A stretch of DNA of 64,000 bases from Bacillota bacterium (GTDB lineage Bacteria; Bacillota; Desulfotomaculia; Desulfotomaculales; Desulfohalotomaculaceae): contig VENI01000002.1 in NCBI GenBank assembly GCA_009711615.1, positions 1 through 64,000 of the forward strand. The letters run 5' to 3'. The translations under genes were made by a program, and so were the position numbers. Positions 63,254-64,000 of this stretch are shown here, one piece after another. Under the pieces are notes generated by a model. The model ran no database searches, was not told where the DNA came from, and worked only from the letters and a program-made list of their open reading frames with translations. Each line of letters starts with the position of its first letter. The stretch's first letter is position 1.

Positions 63254-64000
63254 GTGTACATTGGTATTGATGTAGGTGGTACCTGCACAGATGCTGTTCT
63301 ACTAAGCAGTGGTAAAGTTCATGCCACTGCAAAAATATACAACACACCAGAGAATTTGTTGACTTCACTGGTGCAGGCACTGGACTCCGTGATGAAAGGA
63401 GTGTCTGCAGAAGAGATTGAAAGAGTAGTGCTATCAACAACCATGATAACTAATTTAATTATGGAACGTAAATACGACCCAGTGGGTTTAATTATGATGC
63501 CGGGACCGGGCCGTAAATTTCAGCACTACCGAAATGCCCATGTACACATAATTGATGGTGCGATAGATTATCGGGGCCGTGAAATAATTCCAGTTGATGA
63601 ACAACAAGTAATGCAGGCGTTAAAATTACTGGATGCAGAAGGATATGATAAAGTTGCTGTGGTGGGTAAATTTTCAACTCGTAACAACCAACATGAACTA
63701 TATGTGAATGACTTAATAAAAAAGTACCAACCCCACTGGCAAGTGGAAATGGGACATCGGGCTGGAGGGCGCTTGAACTTTCCCCGGCGGATAGATACCA
63801 CATTACTTACCTGTGCCACTAAAGAAAAATATCATTACTTTGTGCAGTCAGTAAATGAGGCTTTAGATAACCGTCAAATAAAAGCCCAAGTATTTATTAT
63901 GAAAGCAGATGGGGGTACCATGACACTGGCAAGTTCAGAACAATCTCCAGTAGAAACTATTTTTTCCGGTCCAGCGGCAAGTACATTAGGAGCTCAGTCG
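63254..64000 (+). CDS. Hydantoinase/oxoprolinase-family protein, N-terminal part
   Basis: The first 249 codons of a gene cut by the window edge. It begins with the ASKHA ATPase motif YIGIDVGGTCTDAVLL and continues with LSTTMITNLIMERK, DYRGREIIPVD and the GPAAS segment typical of HyuA/oxoprolinase and related acetone-carboxylase subunits. GGAGGTG precedes GTG 63254. The reaction cannot be set without the rest of the gene. Confidence 0.82.
   Translation, partial: MYIGIDVGGTCTDAVLLSSGKVHATAKIYNTPENLLTSLVQALDSVMKGVSAEEIERVVLSTTMITNLIMERKYDPVGLIMMPGPGRKFQHYRNAHVHIIDGAIDYRGREIIPVDEQQVMQALKLLDAEGYDKVAVVGKFSTRNNQHELYVNDLIKKYQPHWQVEMGHRAGGRLNFPRRIDTTLLTCATKEKYHYFVQSVNEALDNRQIKAQVFIMKADGGTMTLASSEQSPVETIFSGPAASTLGAQS

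Overview
The window is AT-rich chromosomal DNA from a spore-forming, anaerobic-looking Firmicute. The gene content and the split acyl-CoA dehydratase activase genes fit the Desulfotomaculum/Peptococcaceae side of the Clostridia; this placement is inferred from gene families, not from a database search. Sporulation genes are spread throughout: tepA, ylzJ, an FtsK/SpoIIIE translocase, CotF-like coat genes, spoVS, ytrH-ytrI and an alpha/beta SASP. TTG and GTG starts behind strong Shine-Dalgarno sites are very common. I saw no tRNA, rRNA, CRISPR array, prophage or intact insertion sequence.

Layout. 0.2-3.2 kb: an agr-type peptide-signalling cassette (orphan sensor-like membrane protein, AgrB, a 43-residue AgrD missing from ORF-length annotation) followed directly by a membrane GGDEF/HD-GYP cyclic-di-GMP protein, with a Spo0A-type box upstream. 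3.3-23.1 kb: a housekeeping block syntenic with Bacillus subtilis spoIIIE-pgsA-cinA-recA-rny-ymdB-spoVS. It includes an FtsH-like protease lacking an extracytoplasmic domain, a PfkB-fold protein with lost catalytic motifs, recA with an SOS box, and spoVS with a sigma-H promoter. 23.2-34.2 kb: metabolic and sporulation genes (peptidase, PHP phosphatase, aminotransferase, cobU-cobC, a glutamate 2,3-aminomutase behind an attenuator-like leader, ytrH-ytrI, guaB, acuA). 34.5-47.0 kb: a winged-helix/coiled-coil protein, a two-component system facing a DUF2680 secreted protein, a three-gene activase/DUF2229 operon, nudF, minC, an acyl-CoA synthetase and several small minus-strand genes.

47.1-57.1 kb: a probable non-coding RNA with its own terminator, a SASP gene, then a glycogen/alpha-glucan cluster (glgB, glgA, a GH13 hydrolase, malQ). 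Between glgA and the GH13 gene sits a rearranged segment. It holds a nucleotidyltransferase gene, a truncated HicA-like toxin remnant and a second copy of the glgA 3' end with its terminator. 57.2-64.0 kb: the B. subtilis-like order resumes with miaB, a YmcA/YlbF protein, a PPC-domain protein, amj, mutS and the start of a hydantoinase/oxoprolinase-type gene cut by the window edge.

How it works together: the conserved parts cover DNA repair (recA, recX, mutS), RNA turnover (RNase Y with a Y-complex-like partner), tRNA/ribosome modification (mnmH, rimO, miaB) and spore formation. The accessory parts add peptide and c-di-GMP signalling, beta-glutamate synthesis (likely an osmolyte), acetylation control of an acyl-CoA synthetase, and glycogen storage. 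A short dispersed repeat related to CAGGAGTCAGAATTCAG recurs in intergenic gaps.
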